From: PALG01 sp964495885
GTDB taxonomy: Bacteria; Bacteroidota; Bacteroidia; Flavobacteriales; Flavobacteriaceae
Length of the DNA stretch: 64,000 nt
Assembly: GCA_964495885.1 (NCBI GenBank)
Contig: CAZBWO010000002.1
Coordinates: 180,401-244,400 of the forward strand
Reading direction: 5' to 3'
The notes beneath the pieces are model-generated. The model made no database searches and was not told the origin of the DNA. It saw nothing but the letters and a program-made list of their open reading frames with translations. Positions 42,793-50,981 of this stretch are shown here, piece after piece. Positions within the stretch are counted from its first letter, which is position 1. The number at the start of each line of letters is the position of its first letter. The position numbers were made by a program, and so were the translations under genes.

Positions 42793-42813
42793 TCGATCAA
42801 AAACCCTTTAGTA

Positions 42814-44643
42814 TTGAAGATAATTGCAATGATCCCCGCAAGGTATGGCGCCTCCCGTTTCCCAGGGAAGCTCATGCAGGATTTGGGTGGAAAACCCGTC
42901 ATCGTCCGCACGTATGAGGCAACTCAAGATACCGAATTATTTGATGAAGTGTATGTGGTGACTGATAGTGAAGTAATTTACAACGAAATAGAACTTCATG
43001 GAGGAAAGGCCATCATGAGTGAGCGCGATCATGATTGTGGAACCGATAGAATTGCAGAGGCTGTTGAAAATATGGATGTGGATATTGTGGTCAACGTACA
43101 GGGTGACGAGCCATTTACCAGTAAATCTGGGCTTGAGCAAGTACTAAGTGTTTTTGATGGCCCTGATGCTGCATCAATAGATTTGGCTTCCCTAATGACC
43201 GAAATACATGATTGGAAAGAAATCAGTGACCCCAACGCAGTGAAAGTAATTGTAGATAAAGATAACTTTGCCCTTTACTTCTCACGATCACCTATTCCAT
43301 ATCCTCGGGATAAAAATACTTCGGTACAATACTATAAACACAAAGGAATCTATGCTTTCAGAAAACAGGCTTTAATGGATTTTTACCATTTGCCTATGAG
43401 AATTTTGGAAGCTGCGGAAAAAATTGAGTGTATTCGGTTTTTGGAATATGGAAAAAAAATTAAAATGGCTATTTCAAATACACAAGGTATCGAGATTGAT
43501 ACCCCAGAAGATCTTGTTCGTGCCAATAGGGTAATGAAAGAAGATAAAGGAATTGCAGTTAACAATAAATACCGAAACTTTCCAATGGTCCCGAAGGTAG
43601 TCTATGGAAAGGGATGTTTTGATCAATTATTTTCAATCCTAGCTCCGCAGCGCAAGGATAAAGCTCCGTTTATCTACTTGGTAGATGATGTTTTTGAAAA
43701 TGATAAGGAATTACTGGATAGGATGAATCTTCGGTTCAATGACAAAGTGGTTTTTGTCTCTGCAGAAGAAGAGCCGAAGACAGAACAAGTTGATACCATT
43801 GTAAAAAACATCAAAAACGAATTCACCTATCGTCCCTCGGGAATCGTGGGAATAGGTGGGGGGTCTATTTTGGATCTTTCCAAAGCCGTTGCTATTATGC
43901 TAACAAATAAGGGTAGCGCGGCAGATTACCAAGGTTGGGATCTTGTAAAAAACAAAGCGGTTTACCATGTGGGTGTACCTACAATTTCCGGTACCGGTGC
44001 TGAAGTCTCCAGAACAACGGTACTTACTGGACCTGAAAAAAAATTGGGTATCAATAGTGATTTCACTCCTTTTGATCAAGTAGTGCTTGATCCAGATTTA
44101 ACTATTGGCGTTCCAACGAATCAATGGTTCTATACAGGAATGGATTGTTTTATTCATTGCGTAGAATCGTTAAACGGTACTTTCCTAAATGAATTCAGTA
44201 GAAGTTATGGGGAAAAGGCCTACGAGCTTTGTATGCAGATTTTCTTGGAGGACAATCTTACCGATGAAGAGTCCCGTGAAAAATTAATGATGGCTTCCTG
44301 GCACGGAGGGATGAGTATTGCCTACTCCCAAGTTGGAGTAGCACATGCTATGAGTTACGGACTTTCCTATGTATTGGGTACCAAACACGGAATTGGAAAT
44401 TGCATTGTTTTCAATCATTTGGAAGAATATTACCCAGACGATGTGAAGCTTTTCAAGCAAATGAAGGAAAAGCACCAAATAGATCTTCCGGAAGGAATCT
44501 GTGCCAATTTAACCGAAAACCAAATGAATACAATGATTGATATTTCCCTAGGCTTGGCCCCATTGTGGGAAAATGCACTAGGTGATGACTGGGAAAAAAT
44601 CATGACCCGTGAAAAACTTCGAGAATTGTACCTGAAAATGTAA
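42814..44643 (+). CDS. kdsB-kdnB: Fused CMP-Kdo synthetase (KdsB) and Kdo 8-oxidase (KdnB)
   Basis: About 609 residues in one frame. Residues 1 to ~240 are a KdsB nucleotidyltransferase: MIPARYGASRFPGKLM, VVNVQGDEPF, and the YFSRSPIPYPRD and KHKGIYAFR blocks. After a linker of about 10 residues comes a complete iron-containing alcohol dehydrogenase that resembles Shewanella KdnB: FPMVPKVVYGKGCF, GIGGGSILDLSKAV, VPTISGTGAEVSRTTVLTGP, GMDCFIHCVESLNG, and AHAMSYGL and KHGIGN supplying metal histidines. KdnB oxidises Kdo at C8 ahead of amination to 8-amino-Kdo; KdsB then activates it with CTP. I chose the TTG at 42814 because LKIIAMIPARYG is the usual KdsB start. The KdnA aminotransferase is not in the window. 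Confidence 0.88.
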   Translation: MKIIAMIPARYGASRFPGKLMQDLGGKPVIVRTYEATQDTELFDEVYVVTDSEVIYNEIELHGGKAIMSERDHDCGTDRIAEAVENMDVDIVVNVQGDEPFTSKSGLEQVLSVFDGPDAASIDLASLMTEIHDWKEISDPNAVKVIVDKDNFALYFSRSPIPYPRDKNTSVQYYKHKGIYAFRKQALMDFYHLPMRILEAAEKIECIRFLEYGKKIKMAISNTQGIEIDTPEDLVRANRVMKEDKGIAVNNKYRNFPMVPKVVYGKGCFDQLFSILAPQRKDKAPFIYLVDDVFENDKELLDRMNLRFNDKVVFVSAEEEPKTEQVDTIVKNIKNEFTYRPSGIVGIGGGSILDLSKAVAIMLTNKGSAADYQGWDLVKNKAVYHVGVPTISGTGAEVSRTTVLTGPEKKLGINSDFTPFDQVVLDPDLTIGVPTNQWFYTGMDCFIHCVESLNGTFLNEFSRSYGEKAYELCMQIFLEDNLTDEESREKLMMASWHGGMSIAYSQVGVAHAMSYGLSYVLGTKHGIGNCIVFNHLEEYYPDDVKLFKQMKEKHQIDLPEGICANLTENQMNTMIDISLGLAPLWENALGDDWEKIMTREKLRELYLKM

Positions 44644-44646
44644 GTT

Positions 44647-45183
44647 TTGGGACTTCCAAGCTTTTTATTTAAATCAGTATTGGGTTGGAAACTCAAAGGC
44701 AGCTTTGATCCAGCTATCAAAAAATCAGTGGTGATTGTCGTTCCCCATACAAGCTGGCATGATTTCTACATTGGCCTGTTTGCAAGACGTATTTCCAAAA
44801 CCAAAATTAATTGGCTGGGTAAAAAAGAATTATTTGTTTGGCCCTTTTCCTATTACTTTAAATGGACGGGCGGTACCCCATTAGACCGAACTTCTGGTCA
44901 AAATAAGGTAACGGCAATTGCCGAAATATTTGCAAAAAAAGAAACGTTTAGATTAGCCATGGCTCCAGAAGGAACCCGTAAAAAAGTGGAAGAATGGAGA
45001 ACAGGTTTCTATTATATTGCAAGGACTGCAAACGTTCCCATAATTCCGGTGGCATTTGATTATGGAACCAAGACAGTAACTATACATCCTCCTTTTTACA
45101 CTTCGGAGGATGCAGCTTCAGACTTACAAAAATTGAAGCAATACTATAAAGGGGTTATAGGAAAAGTTCCGGAGCGAACTTAG
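44647..45183 (+). CDS. Lysophospholipid acyltransferase-like protein (PlsC family)
   Basis: A 178-residue protein with TTG start three bases after the kdsB-kdnB stop. The acyltransferase motif I is HTSWHD (about 30-35), motif III is the MAPEGTR block (near 104) and VPIIPVAFDY follows. It is shorter than canonical PlsC and has little N-terminal hydrophobic sequence. Likely role in phospholipid or ornithine-lipid acylation; the exact acceptor is unclear. Its stop overlaps the convergent yebC stop by three to four bases. Confidence 0.85.
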   Translation: MGLPSFLFKSVLGWKLKGSFDPAIKKSVVIVVPHTSWHDFYIGLFARRISKTKINWLGKKELFVWPFSYYFKWTGGTPLDRTSGQNKVTAIAEIFAKKETFRLAMAPEGTRKKVEEWRTGFYYIARTANVPIIPVAFDYGTKTVTIHPPFYTSEDAASDLQKLKQYYKGVIGKVPERT

Positions 45184-45914
45184 TTGTTATCTTCCCCCGA
45201 AGAACTTTCGTCCATGGCGTGGTACACATTCTGCACATCGTCATCCTCTTCAATCATTTCCAATAGTTTCTCTACGTCTGCGGCTTCTTCCGAAGAAATC
45301 TCTTTTGTGACTTGTGGAATGCGCTCAAAACCAGAGGAAAGTATTTCAATATTATGCTCCTCTAAATAAGACTGAATGGCGCCAAAGCTTTCAAAAGGGG
45401 CATAGATTAGAATACCATCTTCATCTTCAAAAATTTCTTCCACTCCAAAATCAATTAACTCCAATTCCAATTCTTCCATGTCTTGTCCAGAAGGTTGGAT
45501 CCTAAAATTACAAACATGGTCAAACATAAAGGATACAGACCCCGAAACGCCTAAGCTACCATCACACTTATTGAAATAGGAGCGAATATTGGCTACGGTT
45601 CTGGTATTATTGTCTGTGGCAGTTTCAATGATAATCGCAATGCCATGTGGCCCGTATCCTTCAAAAAGTACTTCCTTATAATCACCTTGGTTTTTATCGG
45701 AAGCTCTTTTAATAGCGCGTTCAATATTATCCTTGGGCATATTTACTGCCTTGGCATTTTGAATAACCGCACGTAATTTAGAGTTATGGTCTGGATCTGG
45801 CCCTCCTTCTTTTACGGCCATAACAATGTCTTTCCCAATTCTGGTAAACGCTTTGGACATAGCAGACCAACGCTTCATTTTACGTGCTTTCCTAAATTCA
45901 AAGGCTCTTCCCAT
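45180..45914 (-). CDS. yebC: YebC/PmpR family protein
   Basis: A 244-residue member of the YebC/PmpR family, which was described as a transcription regulator and more recently as a translation factor acting at proline-rich stalls (TACO1 homologue). The opening MGRAFEFRKARKMKRW followed by FTRIGKDIVMAVKEGGPDP is the signature. KNMPKDNIERAIKRAS and the DGSLGVSGSVSFMFD block follow, and the tail is acidic. Presence in a genome region that also has EF-P is coincidental in position but of interest for translation control. It has a good promoter. Confidence 0.95.
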   Translation of the reverse strand: MGRAFEFRKARKMKRWSAMSKAFTRIGKDIVMAVKEGGPDPDHNSKLRAVIQNAKAVNMPKDNIERAIKRASDKNQGDYKEVLFEGYGPHGIAIIIETATDNNTRTVANIRSYFNKCDGSLGVSGSVSFMFDHVCNFRIQPSGQDMEELELELIDFGVEEIFEDEDGILIYAPFESFGAIQSYLEEHNIEILSSGFERIPQVTKEISSEEAADVEKLLEMIEEDDDVQNVYHAMDESSSGEDNN

Positions 45915-45933
45915 AGATGAAATGTGTTTGATG

Positions 45934-45963
45934 CAAATTTAAAAAAATGGAGCACACTCCAAA
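45934..45963 (-). promoter_or_regulatory. Promoter of yebC
   Basis: On the minus strand a -33 TTTG (45963-45960), an 18-base spacer and a -7 TAAATTTG (45941-45934) match the consensus. It lies in the small gap before the dehydratase gene, and the leader is about 14 bases. Confidence 0.8.
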
Positions 45964-45965
45964 GC

Positions 45966-46247
45966 TTATTTTACTAAGGCATCGATTCTTTTTGCCAATT
46001 CAAAATCTTTTTCGGTAATCCCGTTGGCATCATGAGTGGATAAACTGATTGTCAGCCGGTTGTATACATTTTCCCAATGGGGGTGATGGTTCATTTTTTC
46101 AGCTTCCATTGCAATTTGGGTCATTACGGCAAAAGCTTCTACAAAATTCTGGAAGGTAAATGAACGCCGAAGCACTTTCTCTTCATAGTTCCAACCATTA
46201 ACTTCTGTAAGTTTGTTGTTAATTTCTTGGGCGGTATATGCTTTCAT
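45966..46247 (-). CDS. phhB: 4a-hydroxytetrahydrobiopterin dehydratase (PCD family)
   Basis: A 93-residue protein of the pterin-4a-carbinolamine dehydratase family. The catalytic histidines appear in MNHHPHWENVYNRLTISLST, followed by HDANGITEKDFELAKRID, the typical C-terminus. In pathways with phenylalanine hydroxylase it recycles the pterin cofactor; the hydroxylase gene itself is not here. Its ATG overlaps the stop of the upstream epimerase-like gene by one base (TAATG). Confidence 0.93.
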   Translation of the reverse strand: MKAYTAQEINNKLTEVNGWNYEEKVLRRSFTFQNFVEAFAVMTQIAMEAEKMNHHPHWENVYNRLTISLSTHDANGITEKDFELAKRIDALVK

Positions 46248-47092
46248 TATTCTTTTTTGAGAGTCATTATTTCATCCATTAAGGTACTTTCTGCAATCAC
46301 TTCTTCTATCGATATTTTGTAATTTTTTGGGAGTTTATTCTCTTTGGGAAGGATAGCTAAAAATTGGTCTTCATTACTGCTGAAAACTTTTTTGAAGATA
46401 GGAGTTTTATTACTCAATTTTGAAGAAATCTCCATAAATAAATCATCGTGATGTGTGACATCCTGACTGGAAAGATGAAAAATACCGGATAATTTTTTGT
46501 TGATAATGTAATGTATTTGTTGCGCTAATTTTTTAGTAGTGGTAGCACTAATAATTAGATTTGGAAAAACTTCAAAAGATGCATGATGCTTTATGGCTTG
46601 CTTCAACTGAAGAATTAACGGGGCATTCACCCCTAAAATCATTGGTAAACGTAAAATAGCATAGTATGTTTTGGGAAGGTCAAAAATACATTTCTCTACT
46701 GCAATATGCTTTCTACCTTCTTCACTTTCTGAAAGAGGTGTATCCTTTTCATAAGAAGGAAATTTACCTTTTGCATCAAACACCTTGGCAGATGACACAT
46801 ATAATATTTTGCTATTAGTTGCGATACAATACTCATTCAGGATTTTATGGGTTTTTAATATAGCTGGAATGGGACCTTTAAAGCATGAAATTATAAAGGA
46901 AGGTTGCACCGAGCGAAGAATGGTTTCTATAGAATGATTTTCGCAATCAAATTCAAAAAAAACGTGATTCCTTTCAAAGTTTTCCTGTTGATGGGTATAT
47001 GTACCATACACATCAAAATAGGAGAGGAGTTCCTTGTAAAAAATCTGACCTATAAATCCGCTAGCTCCAATGATAAGTATCTTATTCGACAT
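46247..47092 (-). CDS. NAD-dependent epimerase/dehydratase-like protein (RmlD-like)
   Basis: About 281 residues, starting at the ATG at 47092, which has an AGGA just upstream; an ATG at 47119 directly after the gcvT stop would add nine residues. The N-terminal Rossmann motif is GASGFIGQ (about 7-14). The later STTKKLAQQIHYI and GIFHLSSQDVTHHDD blocks resemble the RmlD/SDR extended family. The catalytic YxxxK is not clearly kept: the position shows SYEKDTPLSESEEGRKHIAVEK, so activity is uncertain. It is in an operon with gcvT and the PCD gene. Confidence 0.72.
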   Translation of the reverse strand: MSNKILIIGASGFIGQIFYKELLSYFDVYGTYTHQQENFERNHVFFEFDCENHSIETILRSVQPSFIISCFKGPIPAILKTHKILNEYCIATNSKILYVSSAKVFDAKGKFPSYEKDTPLSESEEGRKHIAVEKCIFDLPKTYYAILRLPMILGVNAPLILQLKQAIKHHASFEVFPNLIISATTTKKLAQQIHYIINKKLSGIFHLSSQDVTHHDDLFMEISSKLSNKTPIFKKVFSSNEDQFLAILPKENKLPKNYKISIEEVIAESTLMDEIMTLKKE

Positions 47093-47119
47093 ATGTCCTT
47101 CCGCAGGTTTTTTTACCAT

Positions 47120-48202
47120 TTATTTTTTATAGAAAGGAAGTTTTACAACAGTTGCCGGAATTGCGTTTTTTCGTATTTGAATATAAATTTTACTACCCGG
47201 ATCCTTAAAAATTGTGGGTACATAGCCTAAGCCAATTCCTTTCCCAAGGGAGGGAGACATGGTTCCGCTCGTGACATTCCCAATGATGTTTCCATTTCCA
47301 TCCACAATATCATATCCTTGTCGAGGGATTCCCCTTTCATCCAATTCAAAACCTATAAGTCTTTTTTCAACACCGCGTTCTTTTTCCTTTTGAAGGTTTT
47401 CGGAATTGACAAAATCCTTGGTGAATTTGGTAATCCATCCCAAGCCAGCCTCAAAAGGGGAGGTGGTGTCATCTATATCATTTCCATAAAGACAGTACCC
47501 CATTTCCAGCCTAAGGGTATCCCTGGCAGCCAAGCCTATGGGTTTAATTCCATAATCTTTACCAGCTTCCATTACTTTATTCCACACCTGTTCTACCTCA
47601 CTATTTTTGCAGTAAATTTCAAATCCGCCACTACCGGTATAACCAGTGGCACTTATCATCACATGTTCGATTCCGGCAAAGTCGGATACCTTAAAATGAT
47701 AAAATTTAAGAGCGCTTAAGTCTTCCGAAGTAAGTGATTGCATAGCTTCTGCTGCCTTCGGACCCTGAATTGCCAAAAGGGAAAATCCATCCGAAAGATT
47801 TCTTAGTTCCGCACCCATTGTGTTGTGCTTATTGATCCAGTCCCAATCCTTTTCAATATTGGAGGCATTTACGACGAGCACCCATTTTTCGGCATTGAGC
47901 CTATAAATAATTAAATCATCTACAATACCGCCTTCCGCATTGGGCAAACAACTGTACTGTGCTTGAAAATCAACTAACTTCGAGGCATCATTACTGCTCA
48001 CTTTTTGAATGAGCTCAAGGGCATGTGGGCCGGTCACTAAAAACTCCCCCATATGAGAAACATCAAAAACGCCCACCCCATTTCTAACGGTTTCGTGTTC
48101 AATATTTACACCTTCATAGGAAACGGGCATTAAATAGCCTGCAAATGGTACCATTTTGGCTCCTAAGCTCTCATGGATATGGGTAAGTGCGATTTGTTTC
48201 AT
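47120..48202 (-). CDS. gcvT: Aminomethyltransferase (glycine cleavage T protein)
   Basis: Transfers the methylene group of glycine to tetrahydrofolate within the glycine cleavage system. The 360 residues are the family length. Features: GAKMVPFAGYLMPVSYEG at the start, VFDVSHMGEFLVTG, the folate pocket with YTGSGGFEIYC (near 195), GLAARDTLRLEMGYCLYGND (near 223) and the C-terminal VTSGTMSPSLGKGIGLGYV. P, H and L proteins: L is lpdA at 8-9.5 kb; P and H genes are absent from the window. Confidence 0.96.
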   Translation of the reverse strand: MKQIALTHIHESLGAKMVPFAGYLMPVSYEGVNIEHETVRNGVGVFDVSHMGEFLVTGPHALELIQKVSSNDASKLVDFQAQYSCLPNAEGGIVDDLIIYRLNAEKWVLVVNASNIEKDWDWINKHNTMGAELRNLSDGFSLLAIQGPKAAEAMQSLTSEDLSALKFYHFKVSDFAGIEHVMISATGYTGSGGFEIYCKNSEVEQVWNKVMEAGKDYGIKPIGLAARDTLRLEMGYCLYGNDIDDTTSPFEAGLGWITKFTKDFVNSENLQKEKERGVEKRLIGFELDERGIPRQGYDIVDGNGNIIGNVTSGTMSPSLGKGIGLGYVPTIFKDPGSKIYIQIRKNAIPATVVKLPFYKK

Positions 48203-48219
48203 GCTTTAAAGAATTTTCG

Positions 48220-48227
48220 CAAAGGTA
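48220..48227 (-). promoter_or_regulatory. -7 element upstream of gcvT
   Basis: TACCTTTG on the minus strand ends 17 bases before the gcvT ATG. No glycine-riboswitch-like sequence is seen in the short leader. Confidence 0.6.
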
Positions 48228-48305
48228 CTTATTCTACTATAAAGGGAACGTAATAAATGCTTGATTGTTTTCAACAAGGATAGTAACTTGCAGTAAAATT
48301 TTGAG

Positions 48306-49853
48306 ATGAACATTTATTCTTCGGAACAACTCTATCAAGCAGACCAAATTACTACCGAAAAGCAAGGGATCACTTCTTTGGACCTTATGGAGCGTGCTGC
48401 AAACGAAATATTTAATTGGCTGCATCAACGAATGCAAGGAGCCCAGGTGCCCATTCATATTTTCTGCGGAATTGGGAATAATGGAGGGGACGGACTTGCC
48501 TTGGGCAGGATGCTGTTAAATAATGGATACAATGTGACCATATACATTGCCAATTTTGCTGAAAGGAGATCAAGCTGTTTCTTGAAAAACTATGATCGTA
48601 TAAAGAATGTTACGAAGAAATGGCCGATTTTGATGACTTCGGAAAAGGATTTTCCAGAAATTCATCCAGATGATATTATTGTGGATTGTCTTTTTGGAAT
48701 AGGCTTGAATAGGGCTCCCGAAGGTTGGGTGAAATCATTGATTCAATATTTGAATGCCCAAAAGGCGTTTCGTTTGGCGGTAGATATCCCTAGCGGACTC
48801 CCGGCAAATGGTCCTTTATTGGATGCCGAAGCTGTGATTAAGGCAAATCATACCCTTACCTTTCAAGCTCCAAAATTGACCTTCTTTCTTCCTGAAACGG
48901 GATCCTTTGTTCCTTATTTTGAAGTGCTGGATATTGGTCTTGATTCGGAATTTCTTGCAACTACAGCGCCATTGGCACAATTAATTTACAAGCCTCAAGC
49001 GCAACAATTTTATCAGCAACGGCGTAAATTTTCCCATAAGGGAACCTATGGCCACGCTTTCATAGTGGGGGGGAGTAAAGGAAAAATGGGTGCAGTTACC
49101 CTAAGTGCTAAGGCTTGTTTAAAAACGGGGGCTGGTTTGGTTACTGCATACATTCCTGAGGGAGGAAATGATATTCTACAAACTTCCCTTCCCGAAGTGA
49201 TGACACAAACTGGCCAAGGCAAAGAACATTTAGAAAATATTTCTATTGGTATACAACCTTCGGTGATTGCTATAGGTATGGGGATGGGTCAGCATGAAGA
49301 CACTGCAAAGGCTCTTGCAAGTTTTTTAGCCGGACAAAAAGGACCACTGGTAATTGATGCTGACGCCTTGAACATACTTTCAGTAAGCCCCTCGTTATTT
49401 GAAAAACTTCCAGAAAATAGCATTTTGACACCACATCCAGGGGAATTGGAGCGCATGATAGGGAGTTGGAAAAATGATTTTGATAAAATTGAAATAACAA
49501 AAGCTTTTTCCAAAAAGTACCGTGTGATTGTAGTTATTAAAGGAGCCCATTCTCTAGTGATTATGGGAGACCAAATGTATGTGAATACAACTGGGAATCC
49601 CGGAATGGCTACTGCTGGTAGCGGTGATGTATTATCTGGTATGATTGCAGGATTGGTATGTCAAGGGTATCCTTCGCTAGTGGCTACTATTTTTGGCGTT
49701 TACCTTCACGGAAGCGCTGGAAATATCACTTCACAAGGATTGGGTTTTGAGGCTTTAACAGCTTCAGACATTATTTCGAATATTGGAGCAGCTTTCCTTG
49801 AATTATTCCGAAAGGAAGAAATTCCACAACAAGAAGAAACACCAGGGGAATAG
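48306..49853 (+). CDS. nnr: Bifunctional NAD(P)H-hydrate epimerase/dehydratase
   Basis: Repairs damaged NAD(P)HX. The 515-residue fusion has an N-terminal epimerase (YjeF_N, about 1-210) with FCGIGNNGGDGLALGRML and DIPSGLPANG. The C-terminal dehydratase (about 230-505) has KGTYGHAFIVGGSKGKMGA, LTPHPGELERM and NPGMATAGSGDVLSG, the nucleotide-binding end. It is transcribed alone, divergently from gcvT, and converges with the TlpA-like gene (stop codons adjacent). Confidence 0.95.
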   Translation: MNIYSSEQLYQADQITTEKQGITSLDLMERAANEIFNWLHQRMQGAQVPIHIFCGIGNNGGDGLALGRMLLNNGYNVTIYIANFAERRSSCFLKNYDRIKNVTKKWPILMTSEKDFPEIHPDDIIVDCLFGIGLNRAPEGWVKSLIQYLNAQKAFRLAVDIPSGLPANGPLLDAEAVIKANHTLTFQAPKLTFFLPETGSFVPYFEVLDIGLDSEFLATTAPLAQLIYKPQAQQFYQQRRKFSHKGTYGHAFIVGGSKGKMGAVTLSAKACLKTGAGLVTAYIPEGGNDILQTSLPEVMTQTGQGKEHLENISIGIQPSVIAIGMGMGQHEDTAKALASFLAGQKGPLVIDADALNILSVSPSLFEKLPENSILTPHPGELERMIGSWKNDFDKIEITKAFSKKYRVIVVIKGAHSLVIMGDQMYVNTTGNPGMATAGSGDVLSGMIAGLVCQGYPSLVATIFGVYLHGSAGNITSQGLGFEALTASDIISNIGAAFLELFRKEEIPQQEETPGE

Positions 49854-50876
49854 TTACAATACTTCCTGAAAGAGTTCCTTAAGTTTTGGATTGGAAGGCC
49901 TTGGAGCATCCGGTGTTACAATATTTCCGTCTGGGTCTATTAGAATAAACCTTGGAATTCCAGAAATATAATAGTCCTTTACAAATTGTGATTCCCAGTC
50001 TTTATCTGCAAATAACTGAATACCGCTCAAATCTTTTTCGGATACCATGTTTTTCCATTTTTCATGATCCTTTTCACGGTCAACAGAAATACTTACAAAT
50101 GCAATATTTTGATCATGGAATTCTTTTTCGATTTCTTTTAAATAAGGGATTTCCACTTTGCAGGGTCCACACCAAGTAGCCCAAACGTCTACATATACGT
50201 ATTTTCCTTGTAGGTCTGAAAGACTGGTAGTTCCTCCCGCATGGTTTTCATAGTTGTTGAATGCAGGGGAGGAGCTTCCTTTAGGCAGTTTTTCCCGAAT
50301 AGATATTAGTTCATACACATAATTTCCATACCCTTTTATGGTGTTTTTAGTACCTTCAGTGGCGTGGTTTTTTACGATACTGTCAAGGTTTGCTTGGGAA
50401 TTTGTATAATCATTTAGCGTTGTTTCTATTCCTTGCAATTTTTTGGAAAAAGCAATACTGTCCATGCCTTCATAATCCAAATCAAAAAGGGTTTCTTCCA
50501 TCAAGGCTTTTTTGGCTAAGAAATTATTGTCTTCAGATCCATTTCCTTCATATGAAATAGATTCGTCAAATTCATCGGCATCCATTTTCAATTGAAGTTC
50601 AAAACCATTCTTTAAAAATAGGGAGGAGTATTCATCACCATGTTTAAATCTGTAGACATCGCTTTCTTTGATATTTAGCGTATCTGCAAAAGTGCCGTCT
50701 TCTGCTACAGGAATTGCTTTAATGAGTGTCCTGTAGTCTGGACTTAGCACATAAAGGGTATCTCCTGCAGGATTATTAATTGTCCCAGAGAATTCTACAT
50801 AGTCCTTAACGGTTTCCTTGTTTTCATTACATGAAAAAAGAAAAATGGCAGAAAATATAAAAGCTAATTGCTTCAT
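49854..50876 (-). CDS. Thioredoxin-like lipoprotein (TlpA family with DUF4369-like N-terminus)
   Basis: A 340-residue envelope protein with lipobox FLFSC (C16). The N-terminal beta-rich domain (about 25-115; VEFSGTINNPAGDTLYVL) is like DUF4369. A helical middle part precedes the C-terminal thioredoxin fold (about 210-340), whose active site is WATWCGPC (C236, C239). Such proteins reduce or isomerise periplasmic disulfides. Its substrate is not indicated. It faces nnr convergently and hutH divergently. Confidence 0.9.
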   Translation of the reverse strand: MKQLAFIFSAIFLFSCNENKETVKDYVEFSGTINNPAGDTLYVLSPDYRTLIKAIPVAEDGTFADTLNIKESDVYRFKHGDEYSSLFLKNGFELQLKMDADEFDESISYEGNGSEDNNFLAKKALMEETLFDLDYEGMDSIAFSKKLQGIETTLNDYTNSQANLDSIVKNHATEGTKNTIKGYGNYVYELISIREKLPKGSSSPAFNNYENHAGGTTSLSDLQGKYVYVDVWATWCGPCKVEIPYLKEIEKEFHDQNIAFVSISVDREKDHEKWKNMVSEKDLSGIQLFADKDWESQFVKDYYISGIPRFILIDPDGNIVTPDAPRPSNPKLKELFQEVL

Positions 50877-50956
50877 AGGTTGAATTTTACAGGAAACGAA
50901 AATAAGCCTTTATTTTAACCTCTCATAAATTTTATCAAAACCTTCACTTTTAATTG

Positions 50957-50964
50957 TATTTTTG
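50957..50964 (+). promoter_or_regulatory. -7 element upstream of hutH
   Basis: TATTTTTG fits TAnnTTTG and ends 17 bases before the hutH ATG. A TTTT at about 23 bases upstream is only a weak -33 candidate. Confidence 0.6.
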
Positions 50965-50981
50965 TCACACAACCTTCGCCA

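Noticed and set aside
42730..42813. N-terminal extension of the kdsB-kdnB fusion from an ATG at 42730
   Set aside because: The predicted promoter lies downstream of it, and the extra 28 residues are not part of the KdsB fold. The TTG at 42814 gives the family's usual start.
42814..44643. Frameshift or sequencing error joining kdsB and kdnB
   Set aside because: Both parts and the linker read in one frame without any homopolymer at the junction; a true fusion is the simpler reading, though reads would settle it.
48203..48219. Glycine riboswitch before gcvT
   Set aside because: The leader between the -7 element and the ATG is under 20 bases and cannot hold a glycine aptamer.
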